Notes under the pieces: model-generated
What the model was told of the DNA's origin: nothing
Database searches by the model: none
Seen by the model: only the letters and a program-made list of their open reading frames with translations
Made by a program: the position numbers and the translations under genes
Shown here: one piece after another, positions 12,901 to 25,447 of the stretch
How positions within the stretch are numbered: the stretch's first letter is position 1
Layout of the letters: every line of letters starts with the position of its first letter
DNA from: Zerene cesonia
Lineage: Eukaryota; Arthropoda; Insecta; Lepidoptera; Pieridae
DNA: 64,000 nucleotides
Assembly (NCBI RefSeq): GCF_012273895.1
Contig: NC_052102.1
Span: 10,472,002-10,536,001, forward strand
Direction of reading: 5' to 3'

Positions 12901-15119
12901 TTGTACAGAAAACGTTATAGAATTGCAAGTTTAAGTATTTAAAATGCGAGCGTAAAACGTTGGATGTCGGACGACTTACCGTGAGCAAGGTCGCAAATAT
13001 ACTGATGTGGATGTTAATGAATATTCCATTGTTTTTTCAACTACCCACAATTGTATTTGTAAAACGGTTATAATGTTTATAAAACAATTTCAGTTTTCGT
13101 AGGAGAAATAATTTCTAGATTGGTTGAATAATATAAGATATCATTAGTAGACATGTAGGTTTAGTAATGTAATAAAAGATCTAAAGAGAACTAAATATTA
13201 TACGAGAAAAAATTTAGCCGAATTGGTCGACCCGTAGATGTTAGTTGTAGGTCGAGTGTTACGTTATGTATACATTTAGCGATTCATTTTTATATATAAA
13301 GATGTTATTTATTTTTGCATTGTGTCATAAAAAAGTTCTATTTCTATATACGTAGGTTTTGAGAAATACAAAGACAATTATCGGTTTCCTGTTCGACTTT
13401 AACCACCATCGATGTAATCTCTAGTAATGTGAAATATCACGCCTTCGCCGAGATCATTGCAGGCAAATAATTAAAATGTAGCTAGCAAGCAAGGGACGAT
13501 ACTGGTATCACCGACGCAACCAACTTTGTAATGAGATGTTGATATTTTAATCCGGGTTTTTGTTTTATATAGATAATCATAAAAATAACATAAAATCTTA
13601 GGTTTATATAACATATAAATACAACTTAAAGTTAGTTTGTTTTTTTAAACCCAGATCGCTTTTCACTCAAATCACGATAAAAATCACGTTTTAAATAACA
13701 CGTGACTCGTTAAATTCCCGTCACAATAACAAACAGCCGAATTAATTGCGTGTTATTTTGACTATAATATAACCAATGCGGTTGCGAACCATCTCATAGT
13801 TTTGATAATAATTTATCGACACGCGTCACCGACCGCTTCGCTGTAATTGACGGAGGGAATTAATTAATCGCTATTGTTGTAATCAACTTTAATACAATGG
13901 AGCATGGTTTAATATTGTTTGTGTTGCGGGTTGTGGGTTTTTCTCAAACCGAAGGTGAACCAGGGTGCGTCAACTACCCTTCAATGACTCATTAGACTCA
14001 AGGCCTGAAGGATTAAGACGATTGGTCTGCTCTATCAATTAATTAGTCTGTAAATATTATAACTTTCTCGCCTGGATATTGTCTATGGATATTTGAAGTC
14101 TGTGGTACCGGTTATGGTATTGTTAGTTAGATAATTTTGTTTTCTAATTTTTTAACATGTAGTGTTTATATATGAAAAACATTTAAGACATTTTTATGTT
14201 TTAAAAATATTAAATATAGAGGAAGAAAGAATCATTATAATTGGCAATTAACCATCGTTTTAACCAACTTATGTAACATTTTAATAGGTTTTTCATTTTA
14301 TTGATTGATACAATAACGTACAAATTCTTCTTAAATAAGTAAGGGTACAATTAATAAAGATTAAATTTCAATTGACGCTGTATTGCAATATAAAACATTA
14401 AAATTAATTGAGGATTACTCATAGAACTAGCGGTGGTAAGTTTTTTTCACTCCATAAAAGCTATCCTTGTGCCTTGTTTATTAAGGTTAAAAAGCAGCCG
14501 AATTGCAGGAGTCTTTCTCGAGTAATTACGCTATGTAATAAAATGTAATAAAATAAATGTATATATATGCGATATATTATGATTTATTTAGATTACTAAT
14601 TAGAGGCACTTATGTAAAATTAAATAATGCATCAAAAATAATTGAATTTAATTAATCAATTATAATTTAAATTACAAAACGCAGTGCGTAACTATTCGGG
14701 AAGCAAACAATTAAATTCTGGGAAACTATTCTGATATTTTTTATTATTTTCATGTATCATTTGAACATAACCGAAACCAAATTTAAACCTATAATCTACC
14801 AGCTCGTTAACCGTATCGTAGCCTGTATTTACCTTGTTGGGAGTAGATAAAATGTGGTCGGTTACGGCCGTCCATTTTGATTCATTTTAAGGAAATAAAA
14901 TCACTATTGTTTTGGTGCACTAGCGATTCGGTATATAACTGACATCGTGCGTAAATTGAATACGCCCGTATCGTTTTCCTTACCCCTCCCACTCCATTCC
15001 TTTATGCCCCTCATCGTTCCTTTTAAAGTCGGCATTTGCTGGGACGTAAGTTCTCTGCAAATAACCTTACGCCTATGCAAATGTGGCGATTGCGCTTACC
15101 ATACGCACAGAATCTAGTC

Positions 15120-15360
15120 ACCGCTGGTGGATCTACCAAGTACCCGGACTAAGCGGTACGACTCTACATTCTTTATTCGAACCGCAAGGGACTGGAACAT
15201 GCTTCCTGAGTCTGTGTTCCCTGACGGGTATAATCTGGGGATCTTCAAAAGTAGAGTGAACGGGTAGCTTCTAGGGAAGCGCGCTCCATCTTAGACTACA
15301 TCTACGCTCACCAGCAGGCGAGATGGTAGTCAAGCGCTTCCCTATCACACAATAAAAAAA
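15120..15360 (+). pseudogene. LINE retrotransposon 3' end with ORF2 C-terminus
   Basis: Frame 15163-15267 reads STFFIRTARDWNMLPESVF and then DGYNLGIFKSRVNG before a TAG stop. This R-T-x-x-W-N-x-L-P-x-S-V-F ... F-K-S-R-V pattern is the usual C-terminus of insect CR1/Jockey-type reverse-transcriptase polyproteins. A short 3' tail with CACCAGCAGGCGAGATGGTA and an A-run follows. Everything upstream is missing, so it is a dead 5'-truncated copy. It is unrelated to the two genes in this window. Confidence 0.75.
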
Positions 15361-15763
15361 AACATCAGGCGACCCACCAGCTCTTTTGCCGACTATGATA
15401 TAAAAAAAGACTTGGATAAAAAGTGCATAAAATATAAGTGTAAGGTTCTTCGATAGGTTTTTAATAACCGAGTTATGTAAAATGTTTTAAAAATATCACA
15501 ACTGTGTGACATAAGATATGGTTTATTTTTAGAATGTAAATATTTTGTAATTGCATACTGTATGTATTTTGTCTTTATTTAATTTTAAACGTTGTTCCAT
15601 GTGAATAGGGTTTATTTGCCTGTACGAGCAGAAAGGTGAAGGTATTTTTGGTCGTAACGGCCCTTGAAAATGGTTGTGACATCGTTTTAGTTTTCTCTCG
15701 CGTTTTTACACACGTGACGCGAACGGGGCTTAATGCTATCGAAAATCCTACTCATCCTACTAT

Positions 15764-15966
15764 TCCTACTAATATTATAAATGCGAAAGTTTGTAAGGAT
15801 GTGTGTGTGAAGAGCAACAATGCTCTTTCACGCAAAAACTACTGAACCGATTGCAATGAAATTTGGTACGTAGGCAGCTGGACAACTGGAATAACATATA
15901 GGCAACTTTTCCGACATCCCTTCGAGATACGGACTTACGCGGGTGACCCCGCGGGGCGCAGCTAGT
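15764..15966 (+). mobile_element. Non-autonomous Helitron
   Basis: It starts TCCTACTAATATTATAAATG and ends GGGGCGCAGCTAGT. The terminal hairpin lies just before the CTAGT end. It inserts into AT-rich DNA without a target-site duplication, as Helitrons do. Confidence 0.85.
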
Positions 15967-16477
15967 TTCAATAAATTCTAGAACATTCCCTTTTTCTCAT
16001 AAGCTATAAAAAACAAAAAAGTGAATCAGACTGAATACTAATTGTATTGTTAATTTATATAATAAGCTTATAAACTAGCATTTTACTCCCAAAACTGGTC
16101 GATATGCTCGATTTTTTTTTGCAATTTTATCCTTACCGATAAAACGTACCACATCACTATTCGAGCATGTCCCAAGGCAATAACTAGTGATGTACTCGAG
16201 TGCACGACACAGTCGTGCGTCACTAGGGGTCAATGCACTGTTATCAACACAATCGATAACGCATCGCCCCAACATACCCTCGCACGGTTCATGATATATG
16301 CTAGTTTGTTATGTCAATAGTTAAATACCTATTTCCGTTTCGAATTAATCCCTTGAGTTTATTTATTGCACAGTTATCAAGTGGATTATGAAATGAAGGA
16401 ATGTTTAAGGATCAATAGTAGCGGCTTCGGGTCCTGCCTCGAAATCAAATTTATTGTATTTGTTAGATTTATTAAGC

Positions 16478-16882
16478 ACTAGCTGCGGTTTCACCTGCGT
16501 AAGTCCGTATCTCGTAGGAATATCGGGATAAAAAGTTGCCTATATGTTATTCCAGTTGTCCAGCTGTCTACGTACCAAATTTTATTGCAATCGGTTCAGT
16601 AGTTTGTGCGTGAAGGAGCAACAAACACACATCCTTACAAACTTTCGCATAAATTATTATTATTATTATTTTTTTTATGTTATAGCGGGCAACTGAGCTG
16701 GTGGTTCGCCTGATGGTAAGCGATCACCCCCGCCCATGAACATTCGCAAAGGTTGGGTCTCTGCGAATGCGCTGCCCGCTTTTTTGGGGTAAGGGAAAAG
16801 GAATGGATTAACGACTGGAAAGAAGGAATGGACTGGGACGGGTGAGGAAAAGGAAACGGGCCTCCGGCCTCCTATTATATTA
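16478..16882 (-). mobile_element. Helitron interrupted by another repeat
   Basis: The 3' end (plus-strand ACTAGCTGCGG) lies at 16478 and the body runs to about 16650, at AACTTTCGCAT. The expected 5' end, TATTAGTAGGAT on the plus strand, appears only after a ~210-bp foreign block (16655-16866). The foreign block is a member of the GAGCTGGTGGTTCGCCTGAT family. Confidence 0.7.
16676..16866 (+). repeat. Interspersed repeat (GAGCTGGTGGTTCGCCTGAT family), nested
   Basis: This is the best copy of this family here. It has GGCAACTGAGCTGGTGGTTC, AGCGATCACC, a GAATGCGCTGCCCGC block and a G-rich end with GGCCTCCGGCCTCC. An (ATT)n run precedes it. It sits inside the Helitron at 16,478-16,882, so it is the younger insertion. 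Confidence 0.7.
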
Positions 16883-17835
16883 GTAGGATAGGATAATAGT
16901 AGGATAGGATTTTAATGTTATTAAACTAAATGAAAAGTCAATTATAATCTAAGTATACTAATATTATAAAAAGGTAGTAAGTGAATTTATGAGTTTGTAA
17001 CGTTGTATGGAGCTATTGAAACAATTTTAAAAAATATTTTATCAATGGACAGTGGCGTAATCTATGAGAGTCAACCGGGAACTAGTAGAAGTTCATGAAG
17101 TAAGCTCCTCCGACGGCTTCGCTCGCGTTTATATTTAAAATCATTGTCTGTTTAAAAATCATCGTCTGTAGACCAAGTACATCTCAATTAGTCCATTGCT
17201 TTTGTTTCATTTTTTAAATGTCCAAGTGTTCCTCGTAGGCATTATTATATGTTATATCGTCTCGTATTATTTACAGATTATAACTAAAATACTTAACAGT
17301 ACATCAAGCAAAGCATTATGAATTAAATTAATATAAAATGATAACAATGAAGCGTATATTCATAATGAAACTTGTGAGTGACAGCGGACTTCAAAGTTAA
17401 TCATTCCTGGAGACAGAAGCCGCGTCAGTGCTTCGCTATTCGTTTAGTTAATTACATAACACTTTTACGATTTCGCGTTTTAAAGAAATTAGGTAGTGGC
17501 TGCCTTGATTTATGGTTTATTTATAATGGCGTGGCTATTGTTTAGTAAGAAGAATACGTATTATTAAATTCGCTTTAAGTTTTAGCGTCATATTCGGAGT
17601 GGTTAAATAGATGTTATTATACATATAAATATTCCTCTTGAATCAATCTGTCTATAAAAAAAACCCTATCATAATCCGTTGCGTACTTTTAAAGATTTAA
17701 TCATACATAGGGACAGAGAAAGGGACTTTGTTTTATACTATGTAGTGATGCACATTAATATTATTGATGCGAAAGCAAGACTGTATCACCTTCACACACA
17801 ACCAAAGAAACGATTTAAATGACGTTAGTTTTTTA

Positions 17836-18020
17836 TGCCATAAGCTGCCAACTGAGTTTGTGGTTCGCCTGATAGTTAGCGATCACCACCGGCCATGAAT
17901 ATTCGCAGAGGTAGTGCCCCTACGTATGCGCTACACGCTTCTCAGGAGAAAGAGATAGGGAAATGATTAAAATGACTGGAAAGTAGGAATAGACTGGGAA
18001 CTGTCAGGAGAAGAAAACAG
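17836..18020 (+). repeat. Interspersed repeat (GAGCTGGTGGTTCGCCTGAT family), second copy
   Basis: GCCAACTGAGTTTGTGGTTC, GCGATCACCACCGGCCATGA, TACGTATGCGCTACACGC and CAGCCTCC follow the order of the copy at 16,676-16,866 with moderate divergence. Confidence 0.7.
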
Positions 18021-20814
18021 CCTCCTTTACGGATATCTGATAGTTTATGCTGGAAATCCTACAGGAACCGGACTATGCAGGGAAGATTCCGGTCTATCTA
18101 TCTTTTTCCTATGGCTTAAGCTAGTTTTTAAATAAATGCACGTGTCGGCTCCAGCGATATACATGGTGCAACATGATCGGGTTTAAACAACTTTCAAATT
18201 TAAACTTTCGATTCGGTAACTAGGTAAATGAATATTGACTTAATTTGATTATCAGAGCCCATACATTATGTGGCTTGTATGTAGGATTTACCATTACTAT
18301 ACGCATTTAAAACCAATATTGTTGCAATAATGATAATTAATTAACTTCAATAGAAAGAATCTATGAAAGTATGGATTTTAGAAGTTCTATGTCGACCAGA
18401 TATTTATTATATTGTATCAAATTTCATACGAAAGTAGAGATGGGTTACTCTCGCGTTTAAAATATTAGTATTGATTATCGATTCATTAATTTGAAATAAT
18501 TCCTTTCTCATTTTACCAATTGAAACACAAAGTTTTTTTATTATAATTAGTAAGTCTATATAAAAGTCATCAATTATCTAATCTAAATAAAAATCTATAG
18601 AATAAACATAAATCTATAGAATCTAAACTCAACGACTCCTAAGAAAAATGAGCTTTCCGCTCGTGAAAATATTTCCAAAATGATTTAAGCACTTTTTTAG
18701 TTTATCCTTTATAAACGTTATTTTAACAATTAAATATATCTTCGTTATGATAGATGTGTAGAAAAGATCTAATCATTGGTATCGCTCGATTTCATTTAAT
18801 TCGTCGTAGTAAAACCTTATGTCCTTAAACCTTATGAAGGACCTTGTCCGTTGAATTTACTTGTTGAAATTTCCAAATCACCACAAAATTCACGTTTCGA
18901 TTTATTTCATTCGTCTTGACGGTTGTTAGAAGCAAATTCAACCGTAAAATCACCTCTTTAAAATACAATTTTCGATAGCAAAATAACGTACATTACGAGT
19001 ATACACAAAATAAGCAATTGTCTAAAAGAAATACGTAAGCGTGTAATAAATACAAGTGTCCGAACATAACAGTCTCTGAAGGAGTGTGTCGCCCGCCCTG
19101 TTGGCTCGCCTCACCTGTTGCTAGGTGGAGTGGGTGGTGGGAACACTCGTTGTCTGTACTCTGTAACAACTGTAGACTTTGGGTTTTATGTATTTTTCTT
19201 TACACGGTGGGAAGTCGTGTGTGTTTTATGTTGGTACAACGATGATGGTTTTTTTGTGTTGGTATAACTTTTACACTGATCGCAATGAGGCATATGTTTG
19301 GTTAGAGTGTTCGTTTATAGGATTTTTCTTTAAGAAGCACTTTGAGCGGATTTTTATTTGAGTATATTAGACATCTATAGTTTCTGATCTTCAAACGACT
19401 TCTGGAAATGAGGTGGATATTAATTTTTTTTTTGTTAGTGTTGCCATAGCAATGTAAATTGGCTGATATTGATTTAAAAGTTTTTTTTTTATTAAAAACT
19501 GATCTCTCCTGTGTTTTATTTAAATTTGGTATAGTTCTGACAATTTCAAGGCGGGTTTTATAAAAAAAAAGGAATTTTATTTCCTGTTATTTTATGTTTT
19601 TGATGCAATTATTGTTAAAAGATTAGATATAAACAAAGTTGTTTATGTTTAGATGATGTACGGTTTATTGTTTTTATTGTTATTTGTAATTGCATATCGA
19701 ATTTATAATTAAAAATAATTCGTTACATGTGAATAACACATATAAAACAGAACTCCCGATAAATTCGTTTCACATTTATTTTTATAATAATACATTACTG
19801 AATAATAACAATACTTTTATACGCACCTACGTATTATAACATACAATTCTTTTTAACTAAAAACTAAATCGCCTTCTAATTTCAGATCTAATCCGGTTCT
19901 AAATGGGATTGGCCTTCCTTTTTGAAGTCGGTTGGAAAAAAACATCTTCAGTTTAATAAGATTATAGCAATATTTCGGACTCAAACCTGCCAGACATTAG
20001 ACAATTTTATTGGCTGGACCAAGAATTATACTTACCTACTTACATAAAAAAATATTTGAAAAAATCTGTTTAACATAGTATCCAAATTAAAGTCATAATA
20101 TTTTATTCCATTTCAATTCAAATAATCATAAACTATTAATTTATTCTCATAAAAATATATTATACACATATTTAAGAAGCAACAATAAATTAGAGATTGC
20201 CGGAACTCATAACACCACGGTATATGAATATCACGAAATTTTACAAATATTAGAACATTAATAACATTTTTGTAGGTTCAAAACATTATTTAATGACCCT
20301 TTAATTCGAAATGTTTCCATTTTAAATGATTTTCTAAAAAATGAATACCCTGGATTCAGATTGTGTATGTTCACAGAGCTAAGATAACTGGATAATTCCT
20401 CTCCAAAACAAATATACCCTAATCACATCTGTGAAAAAGATATTTTTATATACTTTAGCCTTCCACCGCAATAAAAAGCCACTTAATATCATCTCATATA
20501 ATCGCTCTATTAGGAATTAAGCGACAAACAAATAAATCAATCATCTTCGCATTTATGTATTAGTAAGACTTATATTATATGGAGAAAATAATTGCGGGTA
20601 CATAAGTACCTGGGATACTCAAACCAACTTACATGCGTGAGAACATTCGTGCAATGCATGCTCACACGTGGAAAAACTATTAGCAAATGGCGTCTCGCAC
20701 TTGTTGGTATGGTTAGTCGTGTAATGCGAATGATTGAAAATCATTTACCTATTTTATTTAGATCATAGAAATAAGATGATTTATTTACTAGATTATTTAT
20801 CATGTTATATGTTT
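18021..20814. other. AT-rich non-coding region, no gene seen
   Basis: There is no supportable exon. Apart from poly-T tracts and one decayed repeat edge near 19,915 (TTTTTGAAGTCGGTTGGAAA), I see nothing distinct. Confidence 0.6.
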
Positions 20815-20945
20815 GCACTGCTGGGACACGAGCCTCGTATGACGGATCGGACCCTAATCCACCACGCTGGTCAAGTGAGGTTTGGCAGATGTCATATGTC
20901 GTCCAACTTTCGATTCTTGTACATGCCGATTTCCTCAAGATGTTT
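20815..20945 (-). mobile_element. SINE fragment, inverted
   Basis: The reverse complement reads CATCTTGAGGAAATCGGCAT, then CGACATATGACATCTGCCAA and CCAGCGTGGTGGATTAGG. It matches the SINE body at 21,860-21,990. The two short open frames over it are by-products of the repeat. Confidence 0.75.
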
Positions 20946-21299
20946 TTAATCTGTTGTTTTCAATCCTCGAAGAAATGCAGAACCCAGGTATCATTTTATG
21001 TAACAACACATAAAACGCGCGTCTCTATCAACACTTATCTGTATTACAACTAACACTCACACATGCTCACTTCAGTCACGTGCGAATTGAACAGCCGTCC
21101 CAAATATCTATACGACGTGTCGTAATCACGCAATTATGCCCCCTAATTGCCCGGTGTGTCGGTGCATAATTGCTTGCAAGAAACGACCGGTGAAAGGCGG
21201 TCCGCACTGGACTGGCCTGTAGCACCGGGTTTATCATATATGCCATTTATTATGTAGAAAGTCTCGTATTTGCTCTCAAGTTGTTAGTTGTGATATTGC

Positions 21300-21552
21300 A
21301 GAAAATTTGTGGTTATATCGGGAGTTACCTTTAAACAACTGCATTGGAGAAATTCACCGAGCACTCCGAACACTCGCTGTAAAGTGTTCGAAACGTCGGG
21401 TTAATAATATAATGAATAAATCGCGTTTAAAATCTTTGCGTAAAATCAAACACAAGAAAATACTAACTGCATTGAAATCAATAGCGTTAACCATTTTAGA
21501 GTACGTACCAAGTCGTACTGCTATAACATTTATGTTAACATTTCCCAGCTAG
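21300..21552 (+). mobile_element. Retroelement relic with hammerhead-like motif (Penelope-like?)
   Basis: A 7-bp stem GAACACT/AGTGTTC (21368-21374 and 21383-21389) is followed by GAAACGTC, then GGGTTAATAATATAATGAA. The same downstream block recurs at 27,713-27,800 and inverted at 31,258-31,320. Stem II followed by GAAAC is the second half of a hammerhead ribozyme core, which is known in Penelope-like and related retroelements. The CTGATGA half is not seen at the expected place, so this copy should be inactive. Family assignment is inference. Confidence 0.5.
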
Positions 21553-21720
21553 ACTCGGAAAGTCTAGACAAGCGAACGTTTTATAGACTTAATATTCAAA
21601 CACGAGCCGAGTTCAACATTCGATAAACGGAGTCACGTGTTGCGCCATTATTTGTTAGTCCCTAGATCTGTTTGACATATTGGTCTATTTACTTTTTATA
21701 TACATAGATACAGCTATGTA

Positions 21721-22020
21721 ACAGTGGTGGCTCTGTGGTGAAGACCTCGGATTTCAAAATCGATAAGACGGGGTTCGAAACCAGGCAAGCGTGCAGGCAA
21801 TAATAGATTTTTTAAATGTATTTGCACATGTGGATCACACCACCATTGCTCGAAACGGTGAAGGAAAACATCGTGAGGAAACCGGCATGTCTGAGAATCG
21901 AAAATTCGACGACATGTGACATCTGGCAACCCGCACTTGGCCAGCGTGGTGGATTGTGGCCTAAACCCTCGTAGGCGGCCCGTGTCCCAGCAGTGGGAAC
22001 ATAGCTGTTGATTATTTATA
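21721..22020 (+). mobile_element. tRNA-derived SINE, near full length
   Basis: The head carries a box-A-like TGGCTCTGTGG (21728-21738) and a perfect box B, GGTTCGAAACC (21772-21782), at tRNA-like spacing. The body includes GAAAACATCGTGAGGAAACC and ends with CCCAGCAGTGGGAACATAG. This is the classic pol III SINE architecture of Lepidoptera. It is not a functional tRNA gene because the cloverleaf is lost after box B. Confidence 0.85.
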
Positions 22021-22601
22021 CAGATACATTTATATGATGTATTTATAATACAGGTAAATAAACAGTCGGTAGCTACAGCACATATAAAATTGGATTATGA
22101 TTATACTCGGTTCTTTATGTGAATTTATCTACAACTCACTATTTTCTAGTCTATTTTAATGGAAAAGTGATAGAAGGTTTTAACAGAACGCAGACGGCTA
22201 GTATTTCAGTATTTAATTAATGATACCTGTTCTTGTATAAAAATTCCTTTAATTTCTTAATTGTGAAGTTTTTAATGTCATTTCACTGATCAATTTTCTA
22301 TGCGTATCAATACCATACTTTCTGCATTTAGCAAAATCGTGTTAAAACCTCGCATATCTCAATCGTATCCCATTATATATCAACATTAATATTACAAAAA
22401 GGAAACTTTTTTATTTTTGTATATTTGTAACGTTCTCACGAAAAAACCATTGGACCGATTTCAAAAATTCTTTCAAAATAAAAAAGCTGCAGCTATACTA
22501 AGTGACATAGGCTATATATGTACCACGGGCAAAGCCGGAGAGAACGCCTAGTAATTTATAACTGTATGAGCATTGTTTATAATTCTTTTTTTTTCGATCA
22601 T

Positions 22602-22749
22602 CTACACTAATATTATAAAGCTGAAAAGTTTGTTTGTTTGTTTATTTGTATCAGGAACTACAGGTCCGATTTGAAAAATTCTATCAGTGTTAGATAGCCC
22701 ATTTATTGAAGAAGGCTATACGAGACGAAGCCGGGGCGGACCGCTAGTT
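22602..22749 (+). mobile_element. Helitron of a second, shorter family
   Basis: It begins TCTACACTAATATTATAAAG, has AAAGTTTGTTTGTTTG and GGTCCGATTTGAAAAATTCT, and ends GCCGGGGCGGACCGCTAGTT. Related but more decayed pieces lie at 22,438-22,556 and 58,300-58,440. Confidence 0.65.
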
Positions 22750-23597
22750 TTTTAATATAATATAAAGTGTTGAATATATAAATATATCGTGGTATTTTTT
22801 TTTATTTTTTATTTTTTATTTTATTTTATTGGTTTCCAAACAACTTATACACTAATACAAGAGCAGCAGTAATAATGTACATCAAATATTGTTCTGTGTA
22901 TAAATCTATTCTATGGATACACAAATTACTATCTAGTGCGCAAGATTAACTTAACGAAAAAATTTTATCTAAACAGAAAAAAAAAAGATTACAACAAAAA
23001 CATTATTATATTCACTATACCAAGTTGACGGAATTAGTAAAGAATTAACAAAGTTAATGAATAACAACATTTTTAACCACAAAACGCAAACTAGTTTGTT
23101 ATAAATATAATTAACGTGTTCGGCCACGTGACTCGCCGCCATGTTTTAATTCACTTAGGTGCGTTTGGATGTCAATAACCTATTGTATTTTAATGTTGTA
23201 ATGCTCCCCCGTTTTGAAATTTTGGTTGGTTGTTGTAAAAAGAGATTCTTGCATAGGTACTATATGAAAATTGTTTGATTTTTTATTTAAAAGAATAAAG
23301 ATGTGTTGTATTTGTGTATGTAGGCCTTTTTCATAAGTAAATCTCGAGTAAATAGACTTCTTGAATGGTTGTAGGACTAGAGATAATCGTTTAGTATCTG
23401 ACATTCATTTCTTGTATTCGATTTCGAATAACTATTTGCATTGCAATTTAATTATTTTTAAGTCTTTTATTTTGACTTACGTATTTATAGTTTTTTAATT
23501 TTTTTCTATATGGGTTTTATCAATGAGTTTAACTAGATGAAAAAATTAAGCTGAAGTGTCAGAGCATAGTGACGGTTTTAATTTTTTTTATAACTAA
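22750..23597. other. AT-rich non-coding stretch, no gene seen
   Basis: It has a T-rich run (22,795-22,840) that resembles the tail of an inverted retroelement. Nothing else is distinct. Confidence 0.5.
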
Positions 23598-23766
23598 GGG
23601 AGCGTCCATAAATTACGTGAGGTGTTTAAGGGGGGAGGGGGTCAAGTAAATTCTTTCTAAATCTCACTTGGGGAGAGGGGGGTTTTAATAAATATTACGT
23701 AACTTTTTTTTACGTAAGTTTAGTTAAAAAATCCTGAAAAATGTATCACGTAATATGGACGCCCCC
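23598..23766. mobile_element. 169-bp MITE with inverted ends and TAA duplication
   Basis: The left end GGGAGCGTCCATAAATTACG pairs with the right end, which read from the minus strand is GGGGGCGTCCATATTACGTG, with a 2-bp indel. TAA flanks both sides (23595-23597 and 23767-23769). A 3-bp TAA/TTA duplication is the signature of PIF/Harbinger elements. The inside is non-coding and AT-rich, with a G-rich patch. Confidence 0.75.
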
Positions 23767-24696
23767 TAAGCTTACAAACGAAGGAAAGTACCTACAGTTT
23801 GCCTATTAGGAATCGCGATGTGTTGCCGGTCTTTAATGAATGTAAAATGAAATTGTCTAAAGTCTAAACAGTTTCTTTACGGACTTTTGGCGCCCCCTTC
23901 TCAGTGCGAGGCACGCCCCGCCCAGCCCCACCCCCACCTTGAGCGAGGCGTGCAAACAATCGCCTTTCTATTATTTTATATGCTTTGTTTGAAGCTTCTG
24001 TGTGCTCTTATGCTATTAAAAATATTATAAATGCTTTCAGTAATTTACTAATAAAATTAGTATGTTTTTTTTAATAATAAACCGACTAACTTTTTAGCGG
24101 TTCGTATGTATCTTTTTATGGATGCAAATAGATATTTTTAAGAAGGTACATGCTGTGCACTTAATTTAATTGTTATTGTTTGCCAACATAAATGTATTAA
24201 GATATAGGGTTATAAAGTCGATAAATCTGTTATTACTAAATTTCCGAGTCTTACCATGGTTTTAAAATTATAAATATTGCGTCTATAATGTTGAGATACG
24301 ACTGCATGTACAATTTTACATTTTTACTCGATCACGATGAAATTGACCTTCAACTAAAAGTGTTCTGGACGATTCCCATCTTACTTAATGCCTGGTACGT
24401 GACCGACAAAAGATTTACCAGATATCCCAAAAACAGTACAAATTTTCATCCCTTTTCCACAGAGTAAATATTGTTATGCAATCGCAATATCGCGCTCATA
24501 GCTTCCGAATTCAAATATTTGTTGTGGAAAAGATAACGAAGTTAGCCTTCACAAATAATTGGACTTGGGAACTGTTTTGATTGATGCTTTTATTAAAAGT
24601 TTCATTTTGTTATTTCAGTTCAGTACTTAGCTTCGAAGATTTAAATTTTGACGTAAATTTAGGTGTTTTGATTGTGTTCTATTACTTATAGTCCTA
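23767..24696. other. Non-coding stretch with one GC-rich patch
   Basis: About 23,888-23,965 is unusually GC-rich (CACGCCCCGCCCAGCCCCAC) against an AT-rich background and could be a regulatory island. I see no exon. Confidence 0.45.
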
Positions 24697-24896
24697 TCCT
24701 ACTAATATTATAAATGCAAAGTTTGTGAGGATGTGTGTGTGTTTGTTACTCTTTCACGCAATAACTACATAACCGATTGCAATGAAATTTGGTACGTAGA
24801 CAGCTGGACAACTGGAATAACATATAGGCTACTTTTTATCCCAATATGCCTACGGGATGCGGACTTGCGCGGGTGAAACCGCGGGGCGCATCTAGT
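24697..24896 (+). mobile_element. Non-autonomous Helitron
   Basis: It starts TCCTACTAATATTATAAATG and ends CGCATCTAGT. The terminal hairpin GCGGGTGAAACCGC is intact. The interior block TGGTACGTAGACAGCTGGAC matches the other copies. Confidence 0.85.
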
Positions 24897-25447
24897 AAGT
24901 CTATAAAGTTACAATTAGAATTTTGCAACAAATTCCTTCTACTGTTAAAATGTCTATCTGTCTGTTTAATAATCATATTTATATGCGCAAGTCTGAAAGA
25001 ATGACGTTGATTGATGATTGTCTTTTGTCTATGATTCCCCGCCGAATGAACAAACAGACGTTTTAATGTACTGTTTTGCAGTTCGCACGTATAGCGGAAA
25101 TTATTACCGAAAGATGCGCCGGCGCATACAAAAAATCAGGCTAGCACGGTAGCGTATGAAACGCGAAGGTTCTGTACGGTTAACATATATTTTTACCGAC
25201 GTCTCCCAAAACAAAGGAAGTTGCCAATTCGTTTGTATTTCTTTTGGATTTGTTCCTAGATACCTTTACTTGACACTAGATGGCGTTTCGTTAAATATTC
25301 GAAGTTCTTCTCTTATTTGGATAAATGAGCATGAATAATTTTCCATTTAAACTTTCTAAAAAAACTACTGACCACCATGCAATAGTTATTTTTATCTATT
25401 ATCTCCAGTCTGTCTCTATTTTTTTTTTTTTTTTTCAAATATCTCTA

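Larger units (their letters stand above)
8658..15119. other. AT-rich non-coding region, no gene seen
   Basis: There is no supportable exon. The region contains the repeat at 9640-9716, a SINE 3' fragment at 9849-9945 and a Helitron-like fragment around 9005-9190 with the family phrase CCGATTTTGGTGAAATTTGG. An open frame at 12,429-12,668 (minus, 79 codons) has no domain I recognise and no coding-like base bias, so I do not call it a gene. Confidence 0.6.

Noticed and set aside
21721..21800. Functional tRNA gene suggested by A and B boxes
   Set aside because: There is no cloverleaf or acceptor stem. It is the head of a SINE whose body recurs elsewhere in the window.
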